Positions 1 to 9,994 are shown, numbered from the stretch's first letter. The stretch is DNA of 64,000 nucleotides from Nostoc sp. CENA543 (GCF_002896875.1 NZ_CP023278.1:1054001-1118000), one strand, 5' to 3'. Numbers and translations: made by a program. The notes: generated by a model from the sequence alone, not told the origin.

Positions 1-1927
1 ACTGATCAAATATGAGAATGATTGTACAATTGCGCTCAACAGCCAGTCGGATTTTTTCTATCAGAATACTGGGCGTAAATTCCATAGCGATGGGAATATC
101 TATTTGGGCAATAGCTTGATTAATCAAGTGACCTAAAGTTGTTACCCAATCTGTGTACCCAGATATAAAAACTGGTAAAGGAATCCGTTCACCAATCACT
201 TTCCCTCTTAAAAAAGGCAGTAAACCCGCTTTCAGAAGGGAACTTTTACCCACTCCTGACGGGCCATGAATAATTGTCAGTTTATAATCAGCCCGTGTCA
301 GTCTTTCAATTAATCTATTAATATCTTGCTGTCTACCAGATACAGATATTTCCTGGGCAATTTCTTCAGGAATGGATTCGATTTTTTGTGCGGCTAGTGC
401 TTGATTGATTCTGTAGCGTTGCGGTTGTAACTGACTAGCACCGATGAAAGCGCGAAATCCATATTGGTGTTCTATTTGAATTTTTTCTTGCTTGAGTTTA
501 AAGGCTTCTAGATAATCATGACGTTCGATGCAATAAAGCGATCGCAATTCTTCTAAAATTTCTAAATATAATGCAGGCTCATACTGTAATTCACAAACTA
601 CCTTCGCCCATTCTAGATTGCTAATGGCTTCTTCCCAATTACCTAAGTGCCATTGTGTCTTGGCTAAGATTAATAGATATCTACTTTCTTGAGGCTGAGA
701 AATATCTGTAGCTTTTTCTGCGATCGCTAGGGATGTATTAGCTAATTCATGAGCTAATACCCAATTCGATTCTGTAATCGCCACTGTAGCTAAAAAACTA
801 TAATCTTGGGCAATTTGGGCGGCACTACCATATTTTTTATGTAATTTTAAGGCTTTTTGTGCTAGTTCTTTTAGTTCTTGCCAAGCTTGTAAATTTTGCA
901 GGATTTCACAAGCAGCAATAATAAATTTGGCAGTTAAATCTTCCCTTTGTACTTCTGTCAATATCTCCAAACACTGTTGAAACCACGATAAAGCTCTTTG
1001 CCAATAACTAGTTTTATTCCCTCTGTGTAAATCTGCCATACGGCGATAGCAAAGACCTAAATGAAATGATATAGTCGCCTGCCATAATTCATGGATATGA
1101 TTACACTTAAGAGTATTTAAATCTTTGATTTTTCTTAATTCTTGTTGCCATAAAGCTAGACTTTTTTGATAGTGAGATAAACTACTATTGATTTGATCAT
1201 TAGCATATTTATCTCTGCCGAGGAAGAATTCTAGACTAGCTTCTAGTCCAGGTTCTAGTTTTACACTGTACAACCGCAATAAATCATTCCGGGCAGATTC
1301 AATTTCGTGGCGATGCTGAGATTTAGGGTCTAAATTTAAAGCGGTATTGGAGATAAATTTCTCAGCCCCAGTTTCTAAAATTTTGGCAAATAAAGATTCT
1401 GTTTCTTGTCGGATCAAGGCAACTAAATCTTCTTTAGCCATTTCAAACTTAATTGTAGTTGCTGCCCAACTTTTAAAGTCAGGTGCTAATTTGGAAAGCA
1501 CTGAGGCAACTTCATCCTGTAACCACAAAATTAGAGGAAAAGAAAAACTGGCCGCATAGATATCTCGTGCTTGATTAATCCCAATAATTAAATCATCTAG
1601 GGCGACAACTGATTCTAAACCAAAAACCATCACGGCTGATGGTAAGGAATCTGTACCCACAGCAGGATGATCTAAAAATAATTCTGATGATATGGTCGTA
1701 TGTAGAGAGTTAGTAGAAGATGAGAGATAGATTTCCCTGAGATTAATGTCTTGAGTGTGAGAGCGTAATTCGGTAAGCATTTGCTCTCGGAGATGACTAT
1801 AATTACAACGGACTAAAATTAAGGCGAAGTGGCCTTGAGAGAGATTAATAGCCCTAATTAATCTCTGTAGTGAGTTCAAATTATTAGGTGTAATTTCTGT
1901 TGTCAATTGATATGATGTAGAAAGCAT
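1..1927 (-). CDS. STAND-type P-loop NTPase with TPR-like helices (partial, cut by window edge)
   Basis: I read this frame directly from the sequence; it is open without a stop from the ATG at 1927 to base 1, about 642 codons, and continues outside the window. The N-terminal ~200 residues form an unassigned domain (contains LPLILWLQDE-like and FKSWAATTIKFE segments). Then come ~300 residues of helical, TPR-like repeats (LALWQQEL, WQRALSWFQQ, WEEAISNLEW). A P-loop NTPase domain follows, with Walker A GPSGVGKSS encoded near 230-260 and a Walker B-like IILIFDQ at the very edge. This order resembles nSTAND signalling ATPases, which act as nucleotide-switched scaffolds. The gene lies 205 bp downstream of another P-loop ATPase on the same strand, so the two may be one unit. 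The effector or sensor end is not visible, so its role (defence, regulation) is inference. Confidence 0.75.
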   Translation of the reverse strand, partial: MLSTSYQLTTEITPNNLNSLQRLIRAINLSQGHFALILVRCNYSHLREQMLTELRSHTQDINLREIYLSSSTNSLHTTISSELFLDHPAVGTDSLPSAVMVFGLESVVALDDLIIGINQARDIYAASFSFPLILWLQDEVASVLSKLAPDFKSWAATTIKFEMAKEDLVALIRQETESLFAKILETGAEKFISNTALNLDPKSQHRHEIESARNDLLRLYSVKLEPGLEASLEFFLGRDKYANDQINSSLSHYQKSLALWQQELRKIKDLNTLKCNHIHELWQATISFHLGLCYRRMADLHRGNKTSYWQRALSWFQQCLEILTEVQREDLTAKFIIAACEILQNLQAWQELKELAQKALKLHKKYGSAAQIAQDYSFLATVAITESNWVLAHELANTSLAIAEKATDISQPQESRYLLILAKTQWHLGNWEEAISNLEWAKVVCELQYEPALYLEILEELRSLYCIERHDYLEAFKLKQEKIQIEHQYGFRAFIGASQLQPQRYRINQALAAQKIESIPEEIAQEISVSGRQQDINRLIERLTRADYKLTIIHGPSGVGKSSLLKAGLLPFLRGKVIGERIPLPVFISGYTDWVTTLGHLINQAIAQIDIPIAMEFTPSILIEKIRLAVERNCTIILIFDQ

Positions 1928-2132
1928 ATTTTTTTAAAGAATTATAGATAATCAAAAAAAACACAAAATATATTTACTAAATGATATAAACACATAAAAT
2001 ATGTCTATCAAAAAATAAATTATTTTGCGGAATATTTCTAACTATTTCAAAAACATGATAATTCAAACATTAATAAAGTTTAAACTTATAAGTTTGAATT
2101 TTTATTGTTGAATTACTGAAGCTATTGTTGGC

Positions 2133-3464
2133 TTACTTAAGTTGTTGCCAAGCGACGACTTTTTCTGTTTCTGCTAAGGCTGGACTAATACCAAACCAAC
2201 GGCCTCTAGGGTCGCGATATTCAAATAAGTACATACTTCTAAGTAAGCTTTGGTAGTCTGATTCACCTTTAACGCTCTGCTGTTGTACGACTTCAAATAA
2301 TAATTCCCATTGACATTCATCAATAGCTAGGAGCAAATCATCACGATAGTCTTTAATCACAGCTTCTAAGCAGTCTCTAGAAAAGGGCGGATCTTGTCTT
2401 TGCAAGCAACTGTAAAGTAAACCCAGTAAATTACGTATGTGTCCACCACTGACGCGACATAAACGATCTAAAGTTTCGGAAGTATCAAATAACTCTGTAA
2501 TGAATTTTTCTCTTTGTTCAGAGGGGAATTCTGGGAAGGCTCTAGCTAGAACTAATTGACGTAGCAAGGACATTCCTGGGTCATAATCACTACCATCTCT
2601 TTGTCGCACTAATACCATCGGTAAAACTTTGGGTGCGATACCTCCACCTAGACGATTTTTCAATGCTTCGTATTCATTGGAGAAAATTAACGCTAGTGGA
2701 ATCGTGTAAACTACGTGACATTTTAGCCTTCTTAATTGTTCGCCTCTATCGATGAAGAGATATTCTGGTTGTGTGCGTCCAGAGGCCATAGGACGCATAT
2801 CGACTCGATCTAAGTTGTCTACAATTACTACTAGTCCTTTTTGCCCCCGTAACTTCAGCTGTTCAGTAGCTTTTTCTAATATCTCTTCGTTAATTGCTTG
2901 CAAAATGCTGTTAGTACGAGGTTCGAGATATTGTCGGAGTTGATTACGTAGTTGAGTGCTGTCTTTGGTTTTGGCGGTAATTTTAGCAATACCCAAGGAA
3001 AATTCGGCTTCTCCAGATAGTTCTATGGGTGTTTGTAAAAAATCCCCTATTTCTTTGAATAAATTGGTGAAGTAACCGGCTTTCGGCTTGACTCCGATTG
3101 CTTCTAAGCTGACACTAACTTGACGAGCGACACTTAGTAAGATGTCACTGATGTCAATATCTGCCATATCTAAGTCTTGGCTAGACTCAAAATAAACTAC
3201 GTGAAATCCTGCTAATTCTAGCTCTGCTTTGAGGCGTTGTAATTCTGTTGATTTGCCACAACCTATATGACCTGTAAATAATTGACAAGTAGGCTCATCA
3301 GGAGAAATCCGGCTGATGGTACGTTGTAGTTCTTCGACAATCTTGCATCCACGCACATCAGAAAAGTCTATATAGTATTGCCGATCTAACGTCACACCCA
3401 TGTTTAAGGTGTAGCTAGGATTACAGGCTTTATAGAAGCGTGACAAATTTAGTTTATTTCCCAT
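2133..3464 (-). CDS. P-loop NTPase of the AAA/STAND class
   Basis: This 443-residue protein has a clear Walker A, GHIGCGKST (residues 65-73), and a Walker B, LVVIVDNLDR (211-220). A C-terminal helical region holds a RVSGGHIRNLL segment resembling the sensor-2/winged-helix part of ORC/STAND ATPases. There is no signal peptide or membrane segment, so it is probably cytoplasmic. A long stretch between the Walker motifs (residues 80-205) includes a predicted helical insertion. It sits upstream of the partial STAND gene ending at 1927 on the same strand, suggesting co-transcription and a possible two-ATPase partnership. Composition is like its neighbours. I do not recognise a named family; the ATPase assignment is secure but the function is not. 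Confidence 0.8.
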   Translation of the reverse strand: MGNKLNLSRFYKACNPSYTLNMGVTLDRQYYIDFSDVRGCKIVEELQRTISRISPDEPTCQLFTGHIGCGKSTELQRLKAELELAGFHVVYFESSQDLDMADIDISDILLSVARQVSVSLEAIGVKPKAGYFTNLFKEIGDFLQTPIELSGEAEFSLGIAKITAKTKDSTQLRNQLRQYLEPRTNSILQAINEEILEKATEQLKLRGQKGLVVIVDNLDRVDMRPMASGRTQPEYLFIDRGEQLRRLKCHVVYTIPLALIFSNEYEALKNRLGGGIAPKVLPMVLVRQRDGSDYDPGMSLLRQLVLARAFPEFPSEQREKFITELFDTSETLDRLCRVSGGHIRNLLGLLYSCLQRQDPPFSRDCLEAVIKDYRDDLLLAIDECQWELLFEVVQQQSVKGESDYQSLLRSMYLFEYRDPRGRWFGISPALAETEKVVAWQQLK

Positions 3465-3916
3465 TTTGAAAATGTAGATGCTGTTTTCCGACTTCCTGGA
3501 TTCTTATTATCGCTAAATATCAGAGTCTATTCCTATGTATTTATGCGTATTTTATTGTTTATTTGTCATAAAAGTTATAGCTACAAGTTTTGTTCTGACT
3601 CGGAAGTAGCTGGCGGTTAACAAGATTTTTATCACAACAACGTTGACAATAAATGATTGTTTTGTCTAACTAGAAGCTACTTAGCAGATGTTTGATGTCA
3701 AAACAAATTAATCAACATTTGAAGTCTCCACTGACTAGAGCGATCGCATCAATCAACCGCGCAGTACCTGCATTTTATAAGGGTTACTGTAAAGTGTTAC
3801 TAGCAATCACACTAGTTTTCCAAGGAGCAACTATTTCATGGCAGTATTTATACTGAAGTACATCAATCATCCCCGTCTGACAATCCATCTAGACTGCAAT
3901 CAACAATGAGGTATTA
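3465..3916. other. Divergent intergenic region upstream of ftsQ
   Basis: About 450 bp separate the minus-strand ATPase from ftsQ. No open frame of coding character was found. The region must hold the promoters of two divergent genes, but I cannot pick convincing -10/-35 boxes by eye. A HIP1-like GCGATCGC lies near 3738. murC or murB, which often precede ftsQ in cyanobacteria, are not present here. Confidence 0.5.
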
Positions 3917-4759
3917 ATGCCTGACATCGTATCGGTTTCTCAGAAAGATTTAGCTCAACGCCGTCAAAAATTACGCCGACAACGCCGAGTCCAAATTTTG
4001 CAAACAATTTGGCGGACTATTGCTATCAGTGGATTAGCTGGCGGTTTGCTGTGGGTGGCTGTTCAACCCACATGGGTACTTAAAACACCGAAACAAGTAT
4101 TGATGCGCTCTGGTGATCAATCACTGTCACCAGAAGCAGTTCAAACACTCCTACCCTTGTCTTATCCCCAATCTTTGTGGCGAATTCAGCCTTCAGTGAT
4201 TGCTGAATCTTTGAAGAAACAACCAACTATTGCACAAGCAACTGTTAGTCGTCGTCTTTTCCCTCCAGGATTAATTATTGAGATAGAAGAGAGAGTTCCC
4301 GTAGCTTTAGCACAAAAGACTAGAAATCAAGCAAACAATCAAAAGGAAAATACGGGTTTAATCGACACTAAAGGTATGTGGATACCTTTAGAAAAATATA
4401 CTCTGATGAATCCGAATGAGACTTTACCTAGTCTCAAAGTGATTGGATTACCGGAACAATACGCCCAATACTGGAGCCAGCTATATACTTACGTTCGTCA
4501 AAGCTCCGTGAAAATTACGGAAATTGATTGCCAAGATCCCACAAACATCAAGTTGAAAACAGAAATAGGCAATGTTTATCTAGGTGCTTTTAGTCCCCAG
4601 TTACCTGAGCAAATTAGTTTACTAAATAGAATTAGAAACTTACCTAAAAAAGTTAATCCGAGTGACATAGAATATATTGACTTGACAAATCCTGAATCTC
4701 CCTTAGTACATATGATCCAAAAAAAGGCGGATGAATCTGCGAATTCTACTAATCCTTGA
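3917..4759 (+). CDS. ftsQ: Cell division protein FtsQ (POTRA domain)
   Basis: FtsQ is a bitopic inner-membrane protein that links early and late divisome proteins. The 280-residue product has a basic, Arg/Lys/Gln-rich cytoplasmic N-terminus (residues 9-26), one transmembrane helix at about 28-49, and a POTRA-like domain at about 58-128 ending in the conserved FPPGLIIEIEERVPVA segment. A β-rich FtsQ C-terminal domain follows, with a final Ser/Asn-rich tail. The gene precedes ftsZ on the same strand, the usual cyanobacterial order. The ~730 bp between them suggests ftsZ also has its own promoter. Length fits cyanobacterial FtsQ. Confidence 0.93.
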   Translation: MPDIVSVSQKDLAQRRQKLRRQRRVQILQTIWRTIAISGLAGGLLWVAVQPTWVLKTPKQVLMRSGDQSLSPEAVQTLLPLSYPQSLWRIQPSVIAESLKKQPTIAQATVSRRLFPPGLIIEIEERVPVALAQKTRNQANNQKENTGLIDTKGMWIPLEKYTLMNPNETLPSLKVIGLPEQYAQYWSQLYTYVRQSSVKITEIDCQDPTNIKLKTEIGNVYLGAFSPQLPEQISLLNRIRNLPKKVNPSDIEYIDLTNPESPLVHMIQKKADESANSTNP

Positions 4760-4994
4760 TGCAGTCAGTCATTAACTGTTCTATAGCTGCTCTAGATATG
4801 ATCCCTGATAGCGAAATTTCGTGATCAACAACAGTTATAGAACTAAATTATTGACGAAATCGGGAAATATACCCAATTGCGAAACCTATCAACTATATTA
4901 TTAAGTCAGATCAAAAGTTCTGTACCTGCTTTTTGGCAGCTATGTGATCATCTAAAAACTTGACGGATGTATTATTTGTATTTTTATTAAGTGT

Positions 4995-5300
4995 ATGTTG
5001 AATTGCCTAGATTTAACCCCTAAAACTAATCATCAGGGGATGACAGCCATTTATTCTCAGTGTTTAATTTTAGTCAATCATAAAAAAAAGCACAGCCCAG
5101 AAACCGTAGATAATACGGCAATTCAGATTAAAACCAATAAAGTGAATAGTAATATTGATGATCAATCCTTAACAAAGGAAGTGTATCGTCTATGCCAAGG
5201 ATATACTATGCAAAATCAGCAATGTGGCAAAAATCTTGATGTCTTGCGGAAGTTATACAGATCAATTTTAGGTAAATATAGGTATACTTCTCTAGAATAA
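4995..5300 (+). CDS. Small hypothetical protein between ftsQ and ftsZ
   Basis: This 101-codon frame lies in the ftsQ-ftsZ gap on the same strand. An internal Met at residue 16 could be the true start. The C-terminal half (EVYRLCQGYTMQN, then LRKLYRSILGKYRY) looks helical and basic, more like real protein than random frame. There is no clear ribosome-binding site and I recognise no family. It may be a small lineage-specific gene, or just leader DNA of ftsZ. Confidence 0.3.
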   Translation: MLNCLDLTPKTNHQGMTAIYSQCLILVNHKKKHSPETVDNTAIQIKTNKVNSNIDDQSLTKEVYRLCQGYTMQNQQCGKNLDVLRKLYRSILGKYRYTSLE

Positions 5301-5488
5301 TTAGCTGTGTGAGCAGCTGCCTTCATTGCTTATCCCATAGCAAAATGCAGCACTGACAATCCTGTTAAGGTGACGAGTAGAGACAACAATCTAATAGCAT
5401 TGCCGTAAATTTAGGCAGTGTGTCACTATAGTTGATTTCTAGACAAATAACATCTGCATAAAGTCGTTTATCTACCTTTCTGAATCCA

Positions 5489-6772
5489 ATGACACTTGAT
5501 AATAACCAAGAGCTTACCTATAAAAACTCCCAATCGTTAGGGCAACCAGGTTTATCTCTAGCTGTTAACTCCTCTAACCCCTTTAATCACTCTGGGCTGA
5601 ATTTTGGACAAAATCACGACAGCAAGAAGATTATCACAGAAGCTAGCAGAATCGGAGAGATTGTTCCAGGAAGAGTCGCCAATATTAAAGTCATAGGCGT
5701 AGGTGGTGGTGGTGGTAATGCGGTTAACCGCATGATTGAATCTGATGTTTCTGGGGTGGAGTTTTGGTCAATTAACACCGATGCTCAAGCTTTAACTCTA
5801 GCAGGCGCGCCTAGTCGCTTACAAATTGGACAAAAACTCACACGAGGATTAGGTGCAGGTGGTAATCCTGCTATTGGCCAAAAGGCGGCGGAGGAATCTA
5901 GAGATGAAATTGCTACCGCCTTAGAAGGAGCTGATTTAGTATTTATTACTGCGGGAATGGGAGGCGGTACAGGTACAGGTGCGGCTCCCATTGTTGCAGA
6001 AATAGCCAAGGAAATGGGTGCTTTGACTGTTGGTGTGGTGACACGTCCTTTCGTGTTTGAAGGTCGTCGCCGCACTACTCAAGCAGAACAAGGGATTGAA
6101 GGACTTAAAAGTCGGGTAGACACGCTGATTATTATCCCTAACAATAAACTTTTGGAAGTGATTCCAGAACAAACGCCAGTACAAGAAGCTTTCCGTTATG
6201 CAGACGATGTATTGCGTCAAGGTGTGCAGGGAATTTCCGATATCATTACTATTCCTGGGTTAGTTAACGTAGACTTTGCTGATGTGCGAGCTGTGATGGC
6301 TGATGCTGGCTCGGCGTTGATGGGAATTGGTGTGAGTTCTGGAAAATCGAGGGCGAGAGAAGCCGCGATCGCAGCTATTTCTTCACCACTGTTAGAATGC
6401 TCTATTGAAGGTGCAAGAGGTGTTGTATTTAACATCACTGGAGGTAGTGATTTAACTCTCCATGAAGTTAACGCCGCCGCCGAAACTATCTATGAAGTAG
6501 TTGACCCCAACGCTAATATTATTTTTGGTGCAGTGATTGATGACAGGTTACAAGGTGAGGTGAGAATTACCGTCATCGCCACCGGATTTACTGGGGAAGT
6601 ACAAGCAGCACCTCAACAAACTACTGCTAATACACGCGTCACACCAATGACAAAACGCACTTCTCCCCAGCCACCGCCTACTACCCCTCCCGCCACCACT
6701 CCAGAACCTAAAGAAAAAACTGGTTTGGATATTCCTGAATTTCTCCAAAGACGACGACCGACAAAAAACTAG
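5489..6772 (+). CDS. ftsZ: Cell division GTPase FtsZ
   Basis: FtsZ polymerises with GTP into the Z ring at the division site. The 427-residue protein carries the GTP-binding start ([17 protein letters not shown], residues 66-82) and the tubulin signature GGGTGTG (158-164). It also has the T7-loop region [11 protein letters not shown], a Pro/Thr-rich linker (~375-410) and the C-terminal anchor peptide DIPEFLQRR. Residues 1-62 form a polar, Asn/Ser-rich extension ahead of the GTPase core, longer than in E. coli and typical of filamentous cyanobacteria. The gene follows ftsQ, and gshB converges from the other side. Confidence 0.97.
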   Translation: MTLDNNQELTYKNSQSLGQPGLSLAVNSSNPFNHSGLNFGQNHDSKKIITEASRIGEIVPGRVANIKVIGVGGGGGNAVNRMIESDVSGVEFWSINTDAQALTLAGAPSRLQIGQKLTRGLGAGGNPAIGQKAAEESRDEIATALEGADLVFITAGMGGGTGTGAAPIVAEIAKEMGALTVGVVTRPFVFEGRRRTTQAEQGIEGLKSRVDTLIIIPNNKLLEVIPEQTPVQEAFRYADDVLRQGVQGISDIITIPGLVNVDFADVRAVMADAGSALMGIGVSSGKSRAREAAIAAISSPLLECSIEGARGVVFNITGGSDLTLHEVNAAAETIYEVVDPNANIIFGAVIDDRLQGEVRITVIATGFTGEVQAAPQQTTANTRVTPMTKRTSPQPPPTTPPATTPEPKEKTGLDIPEFLQRRRPTKN

Positions 6773-7012
6773 GGGGTTCTTAGATTTGAGATTATTAAAA
6801 TTTATAGTCTTAGGTCAGGCTGAGTGCTATTGACTACTCTGCCACAATATATTTTGATTAGCACTCTGCACCAATTGGGAATGAAAAGCATTGATTCTGA
6901 GAATTTGCTAGCAGCAAACAGAATCATCCGCACAGTTACAATCTACAAGACAGGCGCAGTTGTGTATCTACCTTTTTGATGTGTATAACTCACAGTAGAA
7001 AATTAATGCAAA

Positions 7013-7050
7013 ATTCAACATCAATCAAAAAAGTTAGATTGATGTTGAAT
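7013..7050 (-). terminator. Perfect 14-bp hairpin between convergent ftsZ and gshB
   Basis: Arms at 7013-7026 and 7037-7050 are perfect inverted repeats (ATTCAACATCAATC) around a 10-nt loop. On the minus strand the stem is followed by a T-rich stretch, which fits a terminator for gshB. There is no strong T-run on the plus side, so it is a weaker candidate for ftsZ. Confidence 0.5.
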
Positions 7051-7140
7051 CTTGATTGATCAAGGTGAAGTGCAGCTTTTGCAACACCAAAGGTAGATCA
7101 AGTCAAAAGCATAAGCGTAAATGTCAATTATTTTAGTTTT

Positions 7141-8109
7141 TTATTTTTGCAAAGTTTCTGCAATCCATTGAATGACTTGCTGTCCTAGTCGAGTACCATC
7201 AAGTCTGTCGATTTCGCGTACACCAGTAGGACTAGTGACATTGACTTCTGTTAAGTAACCACCAATCACATCAATACCGACAAAAATTAAGCCATCTTGG
7301 CGTAACTTATTAGCCACTTGCTGACAAATGTCATACTCCCTGGGGGTAATTGCTGTTGATGCGACTGTACCACCAGTTGCCATATTGTTGCGAAAATCGT
7401 TGCCACTCGATAATCGATTGAGTGCGCCAATAGGTTCTCCATTGAGCAGAATAATCCGCTTATCGCCGTCTTTAGCTTCTGGAAGATAGGTTTGTACCAT
7501 TACAGGTAATCGCCCCTGTTGGGTGCTGAGTTCGACAATAGAGTTAAAATTGCGATCGCCTGATTGTAAAAATAAAATTCCTTCCCCAGCTTTGTTACCC
7601 AATGGTTTGATAATTGCTGCGCCCTTGGCTTCCACAAATTGCCGAATGAACTGCTTATCAGCACTCACAATAGTTTCGGGAATAGCATTGGTAAACTGGA
7701 GAGCATACATTTTTTCGTTGGCACTGCGGATACCACTAGGATTATTGATTACCAAAGTTTTAGTTTGGTTAATGTAATCCAAAACGTAGGTAGCGTAAAG
7801 GTAAGCATCATTTACCGGTGGATCTGTCCGCATAAATACAGCATCCATCGTTTCTAGAGAGATAAAAGAACGCTGGCCTAACTTATACCAAGGATTTGCT
7901 GCTATCCAGCGTCCTTCTACCAACTGGATGGGAACTAATTCCACCTGCTGCAAAATCGCCCAAGCTTTGCTTTCTACTACACTCAGCCAATTGGCTTGAG
8001 TTACCCAGACTTCATGACCTAAAATTTGTGCTGCTTCCATCAATGCAACACTGGTATCATGACAAGGGTCAAGCTGATGGATGGGGTCAATAATAAAAGC
8101 CAGTTTCAC
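7141..8109 (-). CDS. gshB: Glutathione synthetase
   Basis: GshB joins gamma-glutamylcysteine and glycine using ATP to make glutathione, in the cytoplasm. The 322-residue length and order match prokaryotic GshB. The N-terminal domain starts MKLAFIIDPIHQLDP. An FMRTDPPVNDAY loop follows, then the ATP-grasp core with IIKPLGNKAGEGI and the metal-binding end EVNVTSPTGVREID. It lies 117 bp downstream of the glutaredoxin gene on the same strand. The pairing of a glutathione-making enzyme with a glutathione-using one points to an operon for thiol redox balance. Confidence 0.96.
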   Translation of the reverse strand: MKLAFIIDPIHQLDPCHDTSVALMEAAQILGHEVWVTQANWLSVVESKAWAILQQVELVPIQLVEGRWIAANPWYKLGQRSFISLETMDAVFMRTDPPVNDAYLYATYVLDYINQTKTLVINNPSGIRSANEKMYALQFTNAIPETIVSADKQFIRQFVEAKGAAIIKPLGNKAGEGILFLQSGDRNFNSIVELSTQQGRLPVMVQTYLPEAKDGDKRIILLNGEPIGALNRLSSGNDFRNNMATGGTVASTAITPREYDICQQVANKLRQDGLIFVGIDVIGGYLTEVNVTSPTGVREIDRLDGTRLGQQVIQWIAETLQK

Positions 8110-8226
8110 ACTTTTTGCCTCAATTGCCAGAACATTCCCAGGATATTTAATTTACATTATCTTTTGATGATCTGATTGATTGACGATTTTGGGTAGTGGA
8201 AAAGTCCCATCTCCAGTAAAATCTGA

Positions 8227-8487
8227 TTATCCTGCTAGTAGCTCATCTAGCTTACCTTTAGCTTCTAAAGCGTGGATATCATCACAACCACCTACATGGC
8301 GATCGTTGATAAAAATTTGTGGTACAGAACGTCTACCATTGGCTCTGTCAGACATCTGATCTCTTGCATCTTCGTCGCCATCAATACTGTATTCGATAAA
8401 GTCAACACCCTTACGCTTCAGCAAACTTTTGGCACGAATGCAAAATGGACAACTTGCCCAAGTGTAAATTTCTACCTTAGCAGCCAT
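8227..8487 (-). CDS. grxC: Glutaredoxin 3 family protein
   Basis: This small (86-residue) dithiol glutaredoxin reduces disulfides and glutathionylated proteins with glutathione. The active site CPFC lies at residues 13-16 in the WASCPFCIRAK context. The glutathione-binding segment RRSVPQIFINDRHVGGCDD, containing the conserved cis-Pro, is present. Start ATG at 8487 is preceded by a good GAGGA ribosome-binding site. It is the first gene of a likely grxC-gshB operon. Confidence 0.95.
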   Translation of the reverse strand: MAAKVEIYTWASCPFCIRAKSLLKRKGVDFIEYSIDGDEDARDQMSDRANGRRSVPQIFINDRHVGGCDDIHALEAKGKLDELLAG

Positions 8488-8687
8488 AAAATCCTCAATT
8501 TTATTTCATACTTTTTAATTCTAGAACTTAATTCTAGAACTTTTTTATCTGTTCTAGTGACTGTAGCCTTTTTGGGTAATCAAGGCGTATATTTACATAA
8601 ATCTGGGAATTGAGGCTGTTATTAATATCATCGGTTATAGATTCAAGTCCGAGAACCCTTGTCAAGTCAGAATTTCTCAATTGCGAT

Positions 8688-8719
8688 CTTCTCTACGAGA
8701 GGCTGCGCCAACGTAGCGG
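8688..8719. repeat. Short palindromic dispersed repeat
   Basis: The segment around CTCTACGAGAGGCTGCGCC resembles a short GC-rich palindromic element scattered in Nostoc-type genomes. Related fragments in this window occur near 16614-16640 and 62765-62785. It lies upstream of grxC in otherwise AT-rich DNA. Confidence 0.4.
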
Positions 8720-8768
8720 GGCGGGAGCATGATTGCGAATTGATATTAGTTCTTGTACTCACAAAAAG

Positions 8769-8802
8769 TGGGTTCAGAAGCGTTTGTTTACTTCTGAACC
8801 CA
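8769..8802 (-). terminator. Rho-independent terminator of the PEP-CTERM gene
   Basis: A perfect 12-bp stem (TGGGTTCAGAAG and its complement, loop 8781-8790) is followed on the minus strand by CTTTTTGT. It sits 35 bp past the stop codon of the minus-strand PEP-CTERM gene. Confidence 0.8.
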
Positions 8803-8836
8803 TATCTCAAATAGTTTGAGAATTTAACAATGTTAT

Positions 8837-9994
8837 TTACTCTTGCGAGTCATCGTCCTGCTTTTTCTTTGTCAGTCTGAAAGCACCTAAACCAAATAGA
8901 CTTAAAGCTGCGATCGTACCAGGTTCAGGTACTGTCTTTGGTGGAGGAGCAGGTGGTTGATAGTAAGTCGTTGAAGGAGGTGTAAGTGAAGTAGTTGGGG
9001 TTGGGGTTGGAGTTGGAGTTGGAGTCGGGGTTGGAGTCGGGGTTGGGGTTGGAGTTGGGGTTGGAGTTGGGGTTGGAGTTGGAGTCGGGGTTGGAGTTGG
9101 GGTTGGAGTTGGAGTTGGGGTTGGAGTTGGAGTCGGGGTTGGGGTTGGAGTTGGAGTCGGGGTTGGAGTTGGTGTTGGAGTTGGTGTTGGTGTTGGAGTT
9201 GGTGTTGGTGTTGGAGTTGGTGTTGGTGTTGGAGTTGGTGTTGGGGTTGGAGTTGGAGTTGGAGTTGGAGTTGGAGTTGGAGTTGGTGTTGGAGTCGGGG
9301 TTGGGGTTGGAGTTGGAGTTGGGGTTGGTGTCGGGGTTGGGGTTGGGAGACTTACGAAAGCTTCACTACCACCATTACTGAAGGCTTGAACGTGGATACC
9401 AACGCGCAAACTACCATCTTTTAGACTTTTAATGATGTCGTCAAAAAGTACGCCACAGTCCAAATCAAACAGCACACTCACCCATTCTCCAGGATTCACA
9501 CCCATTTGAGAAACTGGTGTATTCGCCTTAACGGAAAAGTCAGTGGTAAATTTTTGGGCGAGAGAATTACCGCCTGGCAGATTAGCACTACCGCTTACTT
9601 TACTAAAGCTTACGTTATTACTGCCATTAGTATCGCTATCGGTAATTGATTTGATACTGCTTAACAGGCTTTTGGTTTGGTCAAAATAAATTTGGGTGAT
9701 GGAAGAGGCTGCTGTACCAAGATTACTTAACTTAAATAAAACCTGGTCTGAACCATTCTTAGTCACATCTAAAAATAGTTGACTTTCACCAGCCGCAGCA
9801 TTAACAGCACTATTGTTAGTGATGTTATCAAATCCAAAACGTACGGTAGTCGCTGAAGTAGTTGTTGAAGTGCTTGAAGAACTTCCGCTAAGGGTGCCAG
9901 CATATGCAGGGGTAACTTTTGCTGAACCTATTACAGCGAAAGTGATGATACCGACTGCTATGTAGCTTAATTTTGAGTTTAAATACTTTGACAT
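8837..9994 (-). CDS. PEP-CTERM sorted surface protein with a long Thr-Pro stalk
   Basis: The start is taken at ATG 9994, where a signal peptide begins ([10 protein letters not shown]..., cleaved near AYA|GT). The frame extends 41 codons further upstream but without signal-peptide character. The mature N-terminal domain (~200 residues) is Ser/Thr/Asn-rich. It is followed by about 59 Pro-Thr dipeptides, then a C-terminal sorting signal: [20 protein letters not shown] plus a basic tail (TKKK). Exosortase systems recognise such PEP-CTERM ends, so the protein is probably exported and cell-surface or sheath associated. The Thr-Pro stretch resembles a rigid, possibly O-glycosylated stalk. A hairpin terminator follows. 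The binding function of the N-terminal domain is unknown. Confidence 0.88.
   Translation of the reverse strand: MSKYLNSKLSYIAVGIITFAVIGSAKVTPAYAGTLSGSSSSTSTTTSATTVRFGFDNITNNSAVNAAAGESQLFLDVTKNGSDQVLFKLSNLGTAASSITQIYFDQTKSLLSSIKSITDSDTNGSNNVSFSKVSGSANLPGGNSLAQKFTTDFSVKANTPVSQMGVNPGEWVSVLFDLDCGVLFDDIIKSLKDGSLRVGIHVQAFSNGGSEAFVSLPTPTPTPTPTPTPTPTPTPTPTPTPTPTPTPTPTPTPTPTPTPTPTPTPTPTPTPTPTPTPTPTPTPTPTPTPTPTPTPTPTPTPTPTPTPTPTPTPTPTPTPTPTPTPTPTPTPTPTTSLTPPSTTYYQPPAPPPKTVPEPGTIAALSLFGLGAFRLTKKKQDDDSQE
8994..9347 (-). repeat. Hexanucleotide (Pro-Thr) repeat tract
   Basis: About 354 bp of near-perfect 6-bp units, variants of CCNACN on the coding strand, encode roughly 59 Pro-Thr pairs. Third positions vary in patches (clusters of GGAGTT, GGTGTT and GGGGTT on the plus strand), suggesting expansion by slippage and local duplication. 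Confidence 0.95.

Noticed and set aside
5785-6438. Several open frames antisense to ftsZ
   Set aside because: No signal, motif or start context; codon-shadow frames of a conserved gene.
8995-9381. A plus-strand open frame rich in Gly-Leu-Glu repeats
   Set aside because: It is the antisense shadow of the Pro-Thr hexamer tract; a 6-bp repeat keeps several frames open.
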